A stretch of 8,071 nucleotides of DNA from Betaproteobacteria bacterium (GCA_013205155.1 JABMMT010000285.1:1-8071); one strand, 5' to 3'. Shown: positions 1 through 6,004, counted from the first letter of the stretch. Translations and numbers: made by a program. Notes: a model not told the origin generated them from the letters alone.

Positions 1-1
1 C

Positions 2-301
2 CTTGTTGGTTTAACCAAGGTAACTGCTTTGGAAAATGCCCGCACGGGTATTACCTGTAATGCAATTTGTCCTGGCTGGGTGCTAACACCTTTAGTGCAA
101 AAGCAGGTCGATGCTCGTGCAGAACGAGAGGGTATTTCTAATGACGATGCAAAGCAGGCGCTAGTTTCAGAGAAGCAACCCTCAGGAGAATTTGTAACTC
201 CTGAGCAGCTAGGGGCTTTAGCCGTATTTCTTTGTGGCCAAGACGCCTCTGAGATTCGAGGCGTGGCTTGGAATATGGATGGTGGTTGGGCTGCGCAATA
301 A
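2..301 (+). CDS. bdhA: 3-hydroxybutyrate dehydrogenase, C-terminal part (5' end outside window)
   Basis: This is the last 99 residues of a short-chain dehydrogenase/reductase; the frame is open to the left edge, so the gene begins upstream. The family oxidises (R)-3-hydroxybutyrate to acetoacetate with NAD+ in the cytoplasm, in ketone-body and polyhydroxybutyrate turnover. Visible landmarks are LVGLTKVTALE (the helix just after the catalytic Tyr-x-x-x-Lys, which itself lies off the window), ITCNAICPGWVLTPLV (the post-beta-6 segment that closes over NAD and substrate), the EKQPSGEFVTPEQLG lid region and the C-terminal WNMDGGWAAQ. These match BdhA closely rather than generic SDRs such as FabG. 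The full-length family is about 260 residues, so roughly 160 are missing. A TTG at 29 is an internal Leu, not a start. The gene is followed by its own hairpin terminator and converges on the Bug gene with a 40-bp gap. Confidence 0.92.
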   Translation, partial: LVGLTKVTALENARTGITCNAICPGWVLTPLVQKQVDARAEREGISNDDAKQALVSEKQPSGEFVTPEQLGALAVFLCGQDASEIRGVAWNMDGGWAAQ

Positions 302-328
302 GATCCTAGCTGGCATTCTTATTCAATG

Positions 329-360
329 ACAGCCGGGTAATTTACTCGGCTGTAATTTTT
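329..360 (+). terminator. Rho-independent terminator of the 3-hydroxybutyrate dehydrogenase gene
   Basis: An 11-bp stem (329-339 with 343-353, one G-U pair) closes a three-base ATT loop and is followed by AATTTTT on the plus strand. It lies 27 bp after the bdhA stop. The right arm overlaps the last codons and the TAA stop (342-344) of the convergent minus-strand gene. Read on the minus strand the hairpin is not followed by a T run, so it looks one-directional. Confidence 0.75.
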
Positions 361-1322
361 CTATCAGTAATAATTTTTCCCCAAGTGGTAGATTGACTTG
401 CAATGTATTTAGCAAGGTCTTCACGGCTTCCTGGATTTGGAGCTAAGCCATATTCAGACAGTTGCTTGTTGATTACTTTGTCATTGAGTACTGCAACTAA
501 GGCTTTATTCCACTTTTCTAAAATCACATCCGGTGTTTTGCCTGGGGCAACGAAGGCATACCAATTATCTGCATCAAAGCCAGGGAAACCTGATTCAGCG
601 ATAGTGGGAACATTAGGAAGGGTAGGAGCACGCTTTAATCCAGTGGTAGCAATAGCAATGAGTTTGCCATTTTTAATATAAGGATCGGCGGTGGCTAAGC
701 CAGCATAGTAGGAAGAAATACGTCCACCAAGAAGATCTATCATTGCAGGACTGCCACCCTTGTAGGGAATGTGTACCGTATCAATATCGGCACGGACGTT
801 TAATAACTCGCCCTGCAGATGTGAGGCAGAACCGCTACCAGTAGAGGCAAATGTAATCTTGCCTGGATTCTTTTTGGCCATTGCAATATATTCTTTGAAA
901 TTTTTCACACCCAATTCAGGAATCACAACCAGCGCATTGGGAAAGGTAACGCCCATAGTGAGTGGCGCTAAATCTTTTTGAGGATCATAAGGCAACTTCA
1001 TGAGATTAGGTGCAATTGAAAGTGGACCAATTGAGCCAAATAAAATGACTGATCCATCTGTCGCGGCATTAGCAGTAAATGCATGTGCAATATTGCCGCC
1101 TGCCCCAGGTTTGTTATCCACAATGACATTTTGACCCAAGTCTTCACTAAGCTTTTTGGCAATCAGACGAGCAGCAGTATCTGCTGAGCCTCCAGGCGCA
1201 AATCCGACTACCAACGTGATGGTTTTCTTTGGTGGAAATTCTTGAGCATATGCTGTTGATGCAAGACTGAGGATCGCAAGAATGAGAGTGGTAAATACTT
1301 TATTCAGATGGATGAATTGCAT
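342..1322 (-). CDS. Bug/TctC-family tripartite tricarboxylate transporter substrate-binding protein
   Basis: Periplasmic solute-binding protein of 326 residues, the usual length for the family. The N-terminus is a clear Sec signal peptide: basic start, hydrophobic core at about 9-23, and an AYA cleavage site at 24-26 giving a mature protein starting QEFP. Family landmarks follow: VVGFAPGGSADTAAR (38-52, with D48 in the ligand-contact loop), VDNKPGAGGN (68-77), FASTGSGSASHLQGEL (158-173) and HIPYKGG (184-190). Bug proteins bind small carboxylates such as citrate, dicarboxylates, amino acids or aromatic acids; the ligand cannot be read from the sequence. It lies 24 bp behind the HMG-CoA-lyase-type gene on the same strand and is probably cotranscribed. 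The ribosome site before the ATG is weak. No TctA or TctB membrane subunit is in the window, so it is an orphan binding protein here, which is common in Burkholderiales. Confidence 0.93.
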   Translation of the reverse strand: MQFIHLNKVFTTLILAILSLASTAYAQEFPPKKTITLVVGFAPGGSADTAARLIAKKLSEDLGQNVIVDNKPGAGGNIAHAFTANAATDGSVILFGSIGPLSIAPNLMKLPYDPQKDLAPLTMGVTFPNALVVIPELGVKNFKEYIAMAKKNPGKITFASTGSGSASHLQGELLNVRADIDTVHIPYKGGSPAMIDLLGGRISSYYAGLATADPYIKNGKLIAIATTGLKRAPTLPNVPTIAESGFPGFDADNWYAFVAPGKTPDVILEKWNKALVAVLNDKVINKQLSEYGLAPNPGSREDLAKYIASQSTTWGKIITDRKITAE

Positions 1323-1346
1323 GATGAAGTCTCGTGTGTATTCGTT

Positions 1347-2291
1347 TTAGGGTTGACGGGGAGCGATATGAAGATTACCTACTTTACCAGCCATTAATAA
1401 CTGACTGGGTAAGGTACGACCAATTAAAGATTGCAGATCTTGGGAACATGTCAATAGTGTATCAATATCCATATGAGTGTCAAAACCCATTAGATCAAAC
1501 ATATGTACTAATTCTTCAGTACAAATGTTTCCTGTAGCCCCTGGGGCATAGGGACACCCGCCCAAGCCGCCTAGAGAAGAATCAAATCGATCAATACCGC
1601 TATTCACGGCTGACAGTGCATTGGCAATGCCCATACCCCTCGTATTGTGAAAATGTAGGGTCCACTGCAATCGAGGGTACTTATTTAGCACAGCTTGGCA
1701 TACGGTTTGAACTTGTTCAGGGTTTGCCATGCCGGTGGTATCACAAATCGTAAAGCCTCTTACGCCTAACGCTGCAAAACGATCGACCCAATGCATTAGA
1801 TCTGCGAGAGAGGTAATGCCGGTCATAGGGCAGCCAAAGCTCGTCGAAAGGGAAATATTGACCGGTATCTTTTGTTGGTGAGCTAATTCGATAACGGAGC
1901 TTAAGGCCTTAAAGGAGTCTTCGCGTCCCATCTTGAGGTTGGCCAGATTATGAGCTTCGCTGACTGACATCACTAAATTAAATTCATCAACACCCAAATG
2001 GACTGCACGCTCAGCACCTTTTAGGTTAGGAATAAGGACCGTATACTCCACACCAGGAAACCGATCGATTCCCCTCATGACTGCTTCTGCATCAGCCAAC
2101 ATGGGGATTGCTTTTGGGCTAGTGAAGGAGGTCACTTCAATTTTCGCGTAACCAGCCCGACTCAAGCGATTAATGAGAGCAATTTTATCTTTAGTTGCAA
2201 CAAAATGACTTTCCGCCTGAAATCCGTCGCGCGTTACTACCTCTTGAAGATAAAGTCTTTTTGGGCTGCTAATGGTCAATAGCTTCGTCAT
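1347..2291 (-). CDS. Hydroxymethylglutaryl-CoA lyase family protein
   Basis: Cytoplasmic TIM-barrel lyase of 314 residues. The reference reaction splits (S)-3-hydroxy-3-methylglutaryl-CoA into acetyl-CoA and acetoacetate with a divalent metal; relatives cleave citramalyl-CoA and other 3-hydroxyacyl-CoAs. The active site looks complete: R21-D22 in TRDGFQ, E52 in KIEVTSF, D184 in ICDTTG, the metal ligands H213 and H215 in LHFHN, the catalytic cysteine C246 in GLGGCPYAPGATGN, and N255. Each sits 20 positions before its counterpart as I recall the human enzyme (R41, D42, E72, D204, H233, H235, C266, N275), so the fold should be intact. The N-terminal motif EVVTRDGFQAE differs from the classical EVGPRDGLQNE, so the substrate may not be HMG-CoA. 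The ATG at 2289-2291 has only a modest upstream GGA. It is the first gene of a unit with the Bug protein, suggesting that the bound ligand or its CoA ester is the lyase substrate (inference). Confidence 0.88.
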   Translation of the reverse strand: MTKLLTISSPKRLYLQEVVTRDGFQAESHFVATKDKIALINRLSRAGYAKIEVTSFTSPKAIPMLADAEAVMRGIDRFPGVEYTVLIPNLKGAERAVHLGVDEFNLVMSVSEAHNLANLKMGREDSFKALSSVIELAHQQKIPVNISLSTSFGCPMTGITSLADLMHWVDRFAALGVRGFTICDTTGMANPEQVQTVCQAVLNKYPRLQWTLHFHNTRGMGIANALSAVNSGIDRFDSSLGGLGGCPYAPGATGNICTEELVHMFDLMGFDTHMDIDTLLTCSQDLQSLIGRTLPSQLLMAGKVGNLHIAPRQP

Positions 2292-2373
2292 TATTTTCCA
2301 ATCCTATCAGGGTTTATTGCCCTAAGGGGATTAAGCACCTATCTTAAGTAAGAATTCCATTTTTGACTCGAAT

Positions 2374-2402
2374 TCAACAAGATTAGTGGAATCGTTTATA
2401 GT
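2374..2402 (+). promoter_or_regulatory. Candidate sigma-70 promoter for the PuuD-like gene
   Basis: TCAACA (2374-2379, 4 of 6 matches to the -35 consensus) and TATAGT (2397-2402, 5 of 6 to the -10) are separated by 17 bp, which is optimal. The predicted transcript starts about 26 bp before the start codon, leaving room for the strong ribosome site. The region 2292-2435 is the divergent spacer with the lyase gene; I see no equally good minus-strand promoter in it. Confidence 0.45.
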
Positions 2403-2421
2403 TACATCGCATTCTTATATA

Positions 2422-2429
2422 AAGGAGAT
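2422..2429 (+). promoter_or_regulatory. Strong Shine-Dalgarno site of the PuuD-like gene
   Basis: AAGGAGAT, a near-perfect complement of the 16S 3' end, with its AGGAG core 8 nt before the ATG at 2436. It fixes the start of the membrane protein and is the best ribosome site in the window. Confidence 0.8.
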
Positions 2430-2435
2430 CCTCTC

Positions 2436-3029
2436 ATGGCTTCAATTTTGACCTCATTAGGGCGCACAGTATTAGCAGGGTTTGTGCTCCTCGTTTTGAT
2501 TATTCTGGCTTTTGGGAATAACTTTAGCTCTCCTGAATGGCCATTTATTTTCCGTTGGTTGCACGTGATGGTTGGTACGATGTGGATTGGCTTACTCTGG
2601 TACTTCAACTTTGTGCAAATTCCTTCCATGCCAAAAATTCCTGATGAGCAAAAACCTGCCATTAGTAAAGTAATTGCTCCAACAGCATTGTTTTGGTTTC
2701 GCTATGCAGCATTATTCACAGTAATAACGGGTTTGATTGTGGCTGGCTTGAGTGGTTACTTGCATCAAGCATTTACCTTGCAAGCGCCATTTCGCGCAAT
2801 TGGTTTAGGAATGTGGATTGCTTTGATCATGGCCTTCAACGTTTGGTTCATCATTTGGCCAAATCAAAAACGTGCCCTAGGTATTGTGACCGTTGAAGCC
2901 GCTGTCAAGGCAAAGTCTGCGCGGGTTGCAATGTTGACATCTCGGTTGAATACTGTGCTTTCGATTCCTATGTTGTTCTTGATGAGCGCCCAATCACACA
3001 ATACAACTTGGTTTGTAGTCGTTTCATAA
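2436..3029 (+). CDS. PuuD-like (urate hydroxylase N-terminal-type) integral membrane protein
   Basis: Inner-membrane protein of 197 residues with about five hydrophobic helices (roughly 10-27, 38-60, 85-107, 118-141, 174-195). The sequence resembles the membrane part of the PuuD / Urate_ox_N family: FRWLHVMVGTMWIGLLWYFNFVQ (with H43), FNVWFIIWPNQK (134-145) and SRLNTVLSIPMLFLM (169-183). Bacterial PuuD proper is about twice as long, with a C-terminal cytochrome c domain carrying CxxCH; this protein ends after the membrane part and has no CxxCH, so the name records homology and not urate oxidation. Conserved His and polar residues within helices would allow haem binding, but this is not shown. 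No purine-catabolism gene is nearby. The gene stands alone between its own promoter and a bidirectional terminator. Its start is fixed by the AAGGAGAT site. Confidence 0.8.
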   Translation: MASILTSLGRTVLAGFVLLVLIILAFGNNFSSPEWPFIFRWLHVMVGTMWIGLLWYFNFVQIPSMPKIPDEQKPAISKVIAPTALFWFRYAALFTVITGLIVAGLSGYLHQAFTLQAPFRAIGLGMWIALIMAFNVWFIIWPNQKRALGIVTVEAAVKAKSARVAMLTSRLNTVLSIPMLFLMSAQSHNTTWFVVVS

Positions 3030-3056
3030 ACTAGATTTACAAACAGTACTTGCTGC

Positions 3057-3081
3057 AAAAGGCCCGCACAGCGGGCCTTTT
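3057..3081. terminator. Bidirectional Rho-independent terminator
   Basis: A GC-rich 7-bp stem (GGCCCGC 3061-3067 with GCGGGCC 3071-3077) closes an ACA loop and is flanked by AAAA on the left and TTTTT on the right. It therefore has a T run when read on either strand. It sits 27 bp after the PuuD-like stop and about 28 bp after the minus-strand rubredoxin reductase stop (3110), so it should end both convergent transcripts. Confidence 0.9.
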
Positions 3082-3109
3082 TAATTTCATCCGTCAATGT
3101 CAAATCCAT

Positions 3110-4279
3110 TTAACTGAGTAGAGGGGGTAACTCTTTTGTAAGCACTGCGCGCTGCGCTGTAGCACTTCCCATGAGGGCAAAGCCGAGTAATTTCCCATCT
3201 GCAGATTCAAAACGGGCTTCTAAACCACCATCAATGATTTTTGTTTTCCATTGCCCATTAGCATTTTTTGCGGGTGGCGAAACTATGGTGGGCATTGCAG
3301 GGGTCTTCACCATCACTGGCATTGCTGGATAACTGAGAGCTGTTCTTTGGCCAATTAGGCCCGGTGCTAAGGCTCTTGCAGCTTGCATGATAGGCATGAC
3401 ATAAGGGAGTACTAGACCATCAACTTCAGCACAATCCCCAAGTGAGTAAACATTTTTTGCACTTGTCTCTAATTCGCGATTGACGATGATCCCAATATTT
3501 GTTCGTATACCAGCAGATTTAGCTAATTCAAGCCTTGGTTTTAATCCTATTGCTGATAACACCGCATCACAGAGTAATGATGTGCCATTCGCAAGAGTGA
3601 GTCTCAGAACACTATCTTGATGATCTACGCTTTGCAAGGTAGTACTAAAGTGCCAGCTCACCCCAGCAGAGTGTAATTTGCTTGCCAACTCCTGAGATGC
3701 TTCTTGCGGTAATAAACGACCAAGAGCCTGTGGCGCCATGTCGATTACATCGACTTTAAAACCACCTAAGACAAGATCATTCGCAAACTCACAGCCAATG
3801 AGGCCAGCACCGAGAATTGCTACTCTCTTTTTTCCGTGAATTTGCTGACGAAATTTTTCGTAGTCTTCTAAATCATTGACAGTTAGCACTGCATTTGATG
3901 CACTCCCTTGGAGTGGAAGGTGTATTTGATCTGCCCCCAGCGCTAAGACTAATTTGCTATAGGGAATAACTCCCTGTTGGGTTTTGATCTCTTGCTGCTC
4001 TAGATTGATTGCATGCACCTCAGTTTGGCCTAGGATCGTAATTGATAATTGCGAGGCCATATCTACTGATGGCGTAGAGATCAATTGCTTCGCATCTTTC
4101 TTGTTTGCGAGGGCAGTAGAGAGCATTGGCTTGGAGTAAAAATAGCCAGGCTCCTTAGTGATCAGCGTAATCGGAATTTGTTTATCTAATTTGCGAATCT
4201 CTCGAATCACGGTATATCCCGCTAAGCCGCTCCCAATGATGGTGATACTTGCTTGCGTAGATTGAGTTTCTTGATTCAA
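3110..4279 (-). CDS. FAD-dependent NAD(P)H:rubredoxin reductase
   Basis: Two-dinucleotide-fold flavoprotein of 389 residues. Domains in order: FAD-binding Rossmann motif IIGSGLAG (14-21), a YSKPMLS segment (48-54, the conserved Lys-Pro near the flavin in the NorW/AlkT rubredoxin reductase branch), the NAD(P)H-binding motif LGAGLIGCEFA (156-166), the second FAD motif VYSLGDCAEVDG (277-288), and a C-terminal dimerisation/interface domain. The expected role is transfer of electrons from NAD(P)H to rubredoxin, whose gene lies 38 bp upstream on the same strand. The start is TTG (4277-4279): AGGGAG lies 7 nt before it, there is no ATG near it, and the next Met (residue 51) would delete the first FAD motif. 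The next in-line function, the acceptor of the rubredoxin electrons, is not in the window. A bidirectional terminator follows the gene. Confidence 0.9.
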   Translation of the reverse strand: MNQETQSTQASITIIGSGLAGYTVIREIRKLDKQIPITLITKEPGYFYSKPMLSTALANKKDAKQLISTPSVDMASQLSITILGQTEVHAINLEQQEIKTQQGVIPYSKLVLALGADQIHLPLQGSASNAVLTVNDLEDYEKFRQQIHGKKRVAILGAGLIGCEFANDLVLGGFKVDVIDMAPQALGRLLPQEASQELASKLHSAGVSWHFSTTLQSVDHQDSVLRLTLANGTSLLCDAVLSAIGLKPRLELAKSAGIRTNIGIIVNRELETSAKNVYSLGDCAEVDGLVLPYVMPIMQAARALAPGLIGQRTALSYPAMPVMVKTPAMPTIVSPPAKNANGQWKTKIIDGGLEARFESADGKLLGFALMGSATAQRAVLTKELPPLLS

Positions 4280-4286
4280 GGTGAGG

Positions 4287-4292
4287 CTCCCT
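4287..4292 (-). promoter_or_regulatory. Shine-Dalgarno that fixes a TTG start
   Basis: AGGGAG on the minus strand, 7 nt before the TTG at 4277-4279 in the 38-bp gap after rubredoxin. It decides the start of the rubredoxin reductase. Confidence 0.7.
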
Positions 4293-4317
4293 AATGAGGC
4301 ACTGCAAATTTAGTGGC

Positions 4318-4485
4318 TTAGCTGATTTGAACCATCTCAAAGTCCGATTTTGAGACGCCACAGTCTGGGCATTCCCAACTGTCTGGAATATCAGGCCAGG
4401 CAGTACCTGGAGCAATTCCGTCCTCGGGTAAGCCTTTGACTTCCTCATAGATAAATCCACATACGATACATTGCCAAGTATTCAT
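4318..4485 (-). CDS. Rubredoxin
   Basis: Small cytoplasmic electron carrier of 55 residues that holds one iron in four cysteines. The translation starts MNTWQCIVCGF and carries CxxC at C6/C9 and CPDC at C39/C42, with the family residues G10, Y13 (FIYEE), PEDGIAPGT (20-28), W30, P34 and W37. The length is typical for a single-domain rubredoxin (52-55). The ATG at 4483-4485 has AAGGAA 5 nt upstream (4491-4496). The stop is followed 38 bp later by the rubredoxin reductase, so the two form a shuttle unit. The partner at the far end is unknown: alkane hydroxylase systems and oxidative-stress peroxide/oxygen scavenging use such pairs in other bacteria, and neither is seen here. The gene is short and easily missed; a longer overlapping frame at 4182-4460 is spurious. 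Confidence 0.96.
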   Translation of the reverse strand: MNTWQCIVCGFIYEEVKGLPEDGIAPGTAWPDIPDSWECPDCGVSKSDFEMVQIS

Positions 4486-4522
4486 GATTTTTCCTTAATG
4501 ATAGTTTGATTTTAAATTGAAT

Positions 4523-4549
4523 TTGAGTCCGGCGGTTATTTAGTAAAAT
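4523..4549 (+). promoter_or_regulatory. Candidate promoter of the ene-reductase gene
   Basis: TTGAGT (4523-4528) and TAAAAT (4544-4549) with a short 15-bp spacer, in the 126-bp spacer divergent from rubredoxin. If used, transcription would begin near 4556, after the upstream in-frame TTG at 4549, which supports the downstream ATG at 4612 as the true start. The spacing is suboptimal and the call is tentative. Confidence 0.3.
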
Positions 4550-4611
4550 TGAGAAAAACTTGTTACAGTCATCGATTCCAATATATTTTTAAGTTAGTAG
4601 AAAGATTGCTT

Positions 4612-5715
4612 ATGTCTGGCAAAGAACTGATGTTTTCCACCGTAAATCTAGGAGCAATTGAGCTTAAGAATCGCTTGGTGATGGCTCCGCTTACCAGGAT
4701 GCGAGCCGTGGTAGGTCATGTGCCAAATCCACTGGCTAAAACATATTATGCGCAGCGTGCTAGCGCCGGCTTGATTATTTCTGAGGCTACTCAGATCTCA
4801 AACTTGGGAATGGGCTATCCTGGAACTCCCGGAATCTATACACCAGAGCAAACCGCTGCTTGGAAAGAAATTGTTACAGCGGTGCATGCCAAAAGTGGGC
4901 GCATCGTTTCTCAGTTATGGCATGTCGGGCGCATCTCACATTCATCTTTGCATCCAGAACATGGTGTACCTGAAGCGCCTTCCGCAATTACTCCTGCCGG
5001 ACAAACGTATGGTGCTGATTGGCAATTACATGATTATGAAACACCTAAGGCTATGAGCATTCAGGATATCGCTCGACTAGTGACGGAATACCAAGCTGCA
5101 GCACAAAATGCCAAAGTGGCTGGATTTGATGGTGTCGAAATTCATGCTGCAAATGGTTATTTGCTAGACCAATTCTTACAAGACAAAACTAACCAACGCA
5201 GCGACCAATATGGGGGCTCTATTGAAAATCGATTACGTCTGCTAGGTGAGGTGATTGACGCTGTAACAACGGTATTTCCGAGCAACCGAATTGGCGTGAG
5301 GCTTTCCCCTTACGGAACTTTTAATGACATTGGCGATAGCGACCCCAAAGCGCTATTTACTGCAGTTATTCATCAATTAAATGGATGTAACTTAGCTTAC
5401 ATACACATGATTGAGCCACGTGCAACTGGCGCAGGCAGCGGCGATCAGATTAATGAAGATGCGCCCATCACTTCGGAGATGTTCAGAGTTGCTTATCAGG
5501 GTAAATTTATTACTGCTGGAGGCTATGACCAGGCAACTGGCGAGGAGGTGCTAGAAGATGGCTTAGCAGATGCAGTTGCCTATGGGCGCTTATTTATTTC
5601 TAATCCTGATTTGGTAGAACGTTTTTGGCAAAATGCGCCATTGAATCCCTGCAACCGCGCTACGTTTTATGGTGGCAATGAGCTTGGCTATACCGATTAC
5701 CCAGCCTTAAAGTAA
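4612..5715 (+). CDS. nemA: Old Yellow Enzyme family alkene reductase (NemA-like)
   Basis: FMN-dependent TIM-barrel ene-reductase of 367 residues (E. coli NemA is about 365). The family reduces activated C=C bonds, N-ethylmaleimide and nitro compounds with NAD(P)H. Visible in order: KNRLVMAPLTRMRA (19-32, with T28 near the flavin N5/O4), SEATQIS (58-64), QLWHVGR (101-107), the substrate-anion pair H178/N181 in EIHAANGYLLDQFLQD with the proton-donor Y183, the YGGSIENRLRL element (200-210), R230 in GVRLSPYG contacting FMN, and the phosphate-binding AYGRLFISNPDLV (323-335). The frame runs back to a TTG at 4549, but those 21 extra residues do not resemble the family and lie at or before the candidate promoter; ATG 4612 (weak AAAGA upstream) is preferred, and ATG 4630 is a second choice. 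The gene is divergent from the rubredoxin pair. The exact substrate is not predictable. Confidence 0.93.
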   Translation: MSGKELMFSTVNLGAIELKNRLVMAPLTRMRAVVGHVPNPLAKTYYAQRASAGLIISEATQISNLGMGYPGTPGIYTPEQTAAWKEIVTAVHAKSGRIVSQLWHVGRISHSSLHPEHGVPEAPSAITPAGQTYGADWQLHDYETPKAMSIQDIARLVTEYQAAAQNAKVAGFDGVEIHAANGYLLDQFLQDKTNQRSDQYGGSIENRLRLLGEVIDAVTTVFPSNRIGVRLSPYGTFNDIGDSDPKALFTAVIHQLNGCNLAYIHMIEPRATGAGSGDQINEDAPITSEMFRVAYQGKFITAGGYDQATGEEVLEDGLADAVAYGRLFISNPDLVERFWQNAPLNPCNRATFYGGNELGYTDYPALK

Positions 5716-5733
5716 ATTCCTCTTGAGGGAAAT

Positions 5734-5771
5734 AGATAAGATCCTTGAATACTTTAGAGATCTTATTTTTT
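5734..5771 (+). terminator. Probable Rho-independent terminator of the ene-reductase gene
   Basis: AT-rich stem ATAAGATC (5736-5743) with GATCTTAT (5759-5766), extendable by one G-U and one A-T pair, a 15-nt loop and a T run (5766-5771). It overlaps the last three codons of the convergent 58-residue gene (stop at 5763-5765). The long loop and weak stem make it less certain than the other two. Confidence 0.5.
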
Positions 5772-5939
5772 ATCTTCCGGATCTTTTAGAAGATCGTAAT
5801 GGTTTGCAACTAAAAGTAGGGCGATAGAGGCGCAGCCCATGGCAAAGAATTGCCATTGATGTAGTGTCGCAGTTCCAATCACCGTTATTAATATTGTCCA
5901 ACCAATCGCCATCTTTGCTTTTTTACTAAGGGGTTTCAT
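5763..5939 (-). CDS. Small two-helix membrane protein, function unknown
   Basis: A 58-residue frame starting MKPLSKKAKMAIGW and ending DLLKDPEDKK. It has a basic N-terminus (four Lys in the first nine residues), two hydrophobic stretches (about 10-25 and 31-45) separated by the short HQWQ turn, and a charged C-terminal tail, as expected of an inner-membrane hairpin with both ends in the cytoplasm. A CAGGAA site lies about 9 nt before the ATG at 5937-5939. It is the last of four minus-strand genes, 65 bp after the 63-residue gene, and converges on the ene-reductase. I do not recognise a family. Being shorter than usual ORF cut-offs, it could be missed; the clean topology and ribosome site are the reasons for calling it. 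It may still be a chance frame. Confidence 0.55.
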   Translation of the reverse strand: MKPLSKKAKMAIGWTILITVIGTATLHQWQFFAMGCASIALLLVANHYDLLKDPEDKK

Positions 5940-6004
5940 TTTTTAATATTCCTGTAAGGTCTTTCAAGTCCCATATATTGTTTCATGCAAATTCTAATAT
6001 GTAC

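Noticed and set aside
403..681. Plus-strand open frame opposite the Bug gene (also 769-981)
   Set aside because: Antisense to a clearly conserved coding sequence, no ribosome site, no recognisable protein features.
1334..1537. Plus-strand open frame opposite the end of the lyase
   Set aside because: Antisense to the conserved HMGL C-terminus; composition is not protein-like.
2352..2375. Two GAATTC copies 18 bp apart in the divergent spacer
   Set aside because: Each is a common six-base palindrome in AT-rich DNA with no flanking symmetry; not enough for an operator call.
2402..2662. Minus-strand open frame over the PuuD-like gene start (also 2864-3109 at its end)
   Set aside because: Both cover a strongly supported membrane protein; the second also runs through the bidirectional terminator.
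2693..2896. Plus-strand frame-shifted open frame within the PuuD-like gene
   Set aside because: Out-of-frame shadow of a complete gene with intact helices.
4182..4460. 92-codon minus-strand open frame over the rubredoxin and reductase start
   Set aside because: It overlaps the unmistakable rubredoxin in another frame and shows no protein-like motif; rubredoxin with all four cysteines is the real gene.
4549..4611. 21-residue N-terminal extension of the ene-reductase from TTG 4549
   Set aside because: The extension has no family similarity, the TTG coincides with a possible -10 box, and an ATG at 4612 gives the normal family length.
4871..5056. Short plus-strand frame within the ene-reductase
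   Set aside because: Out-of-frame shadow inside an intact OYE gene.
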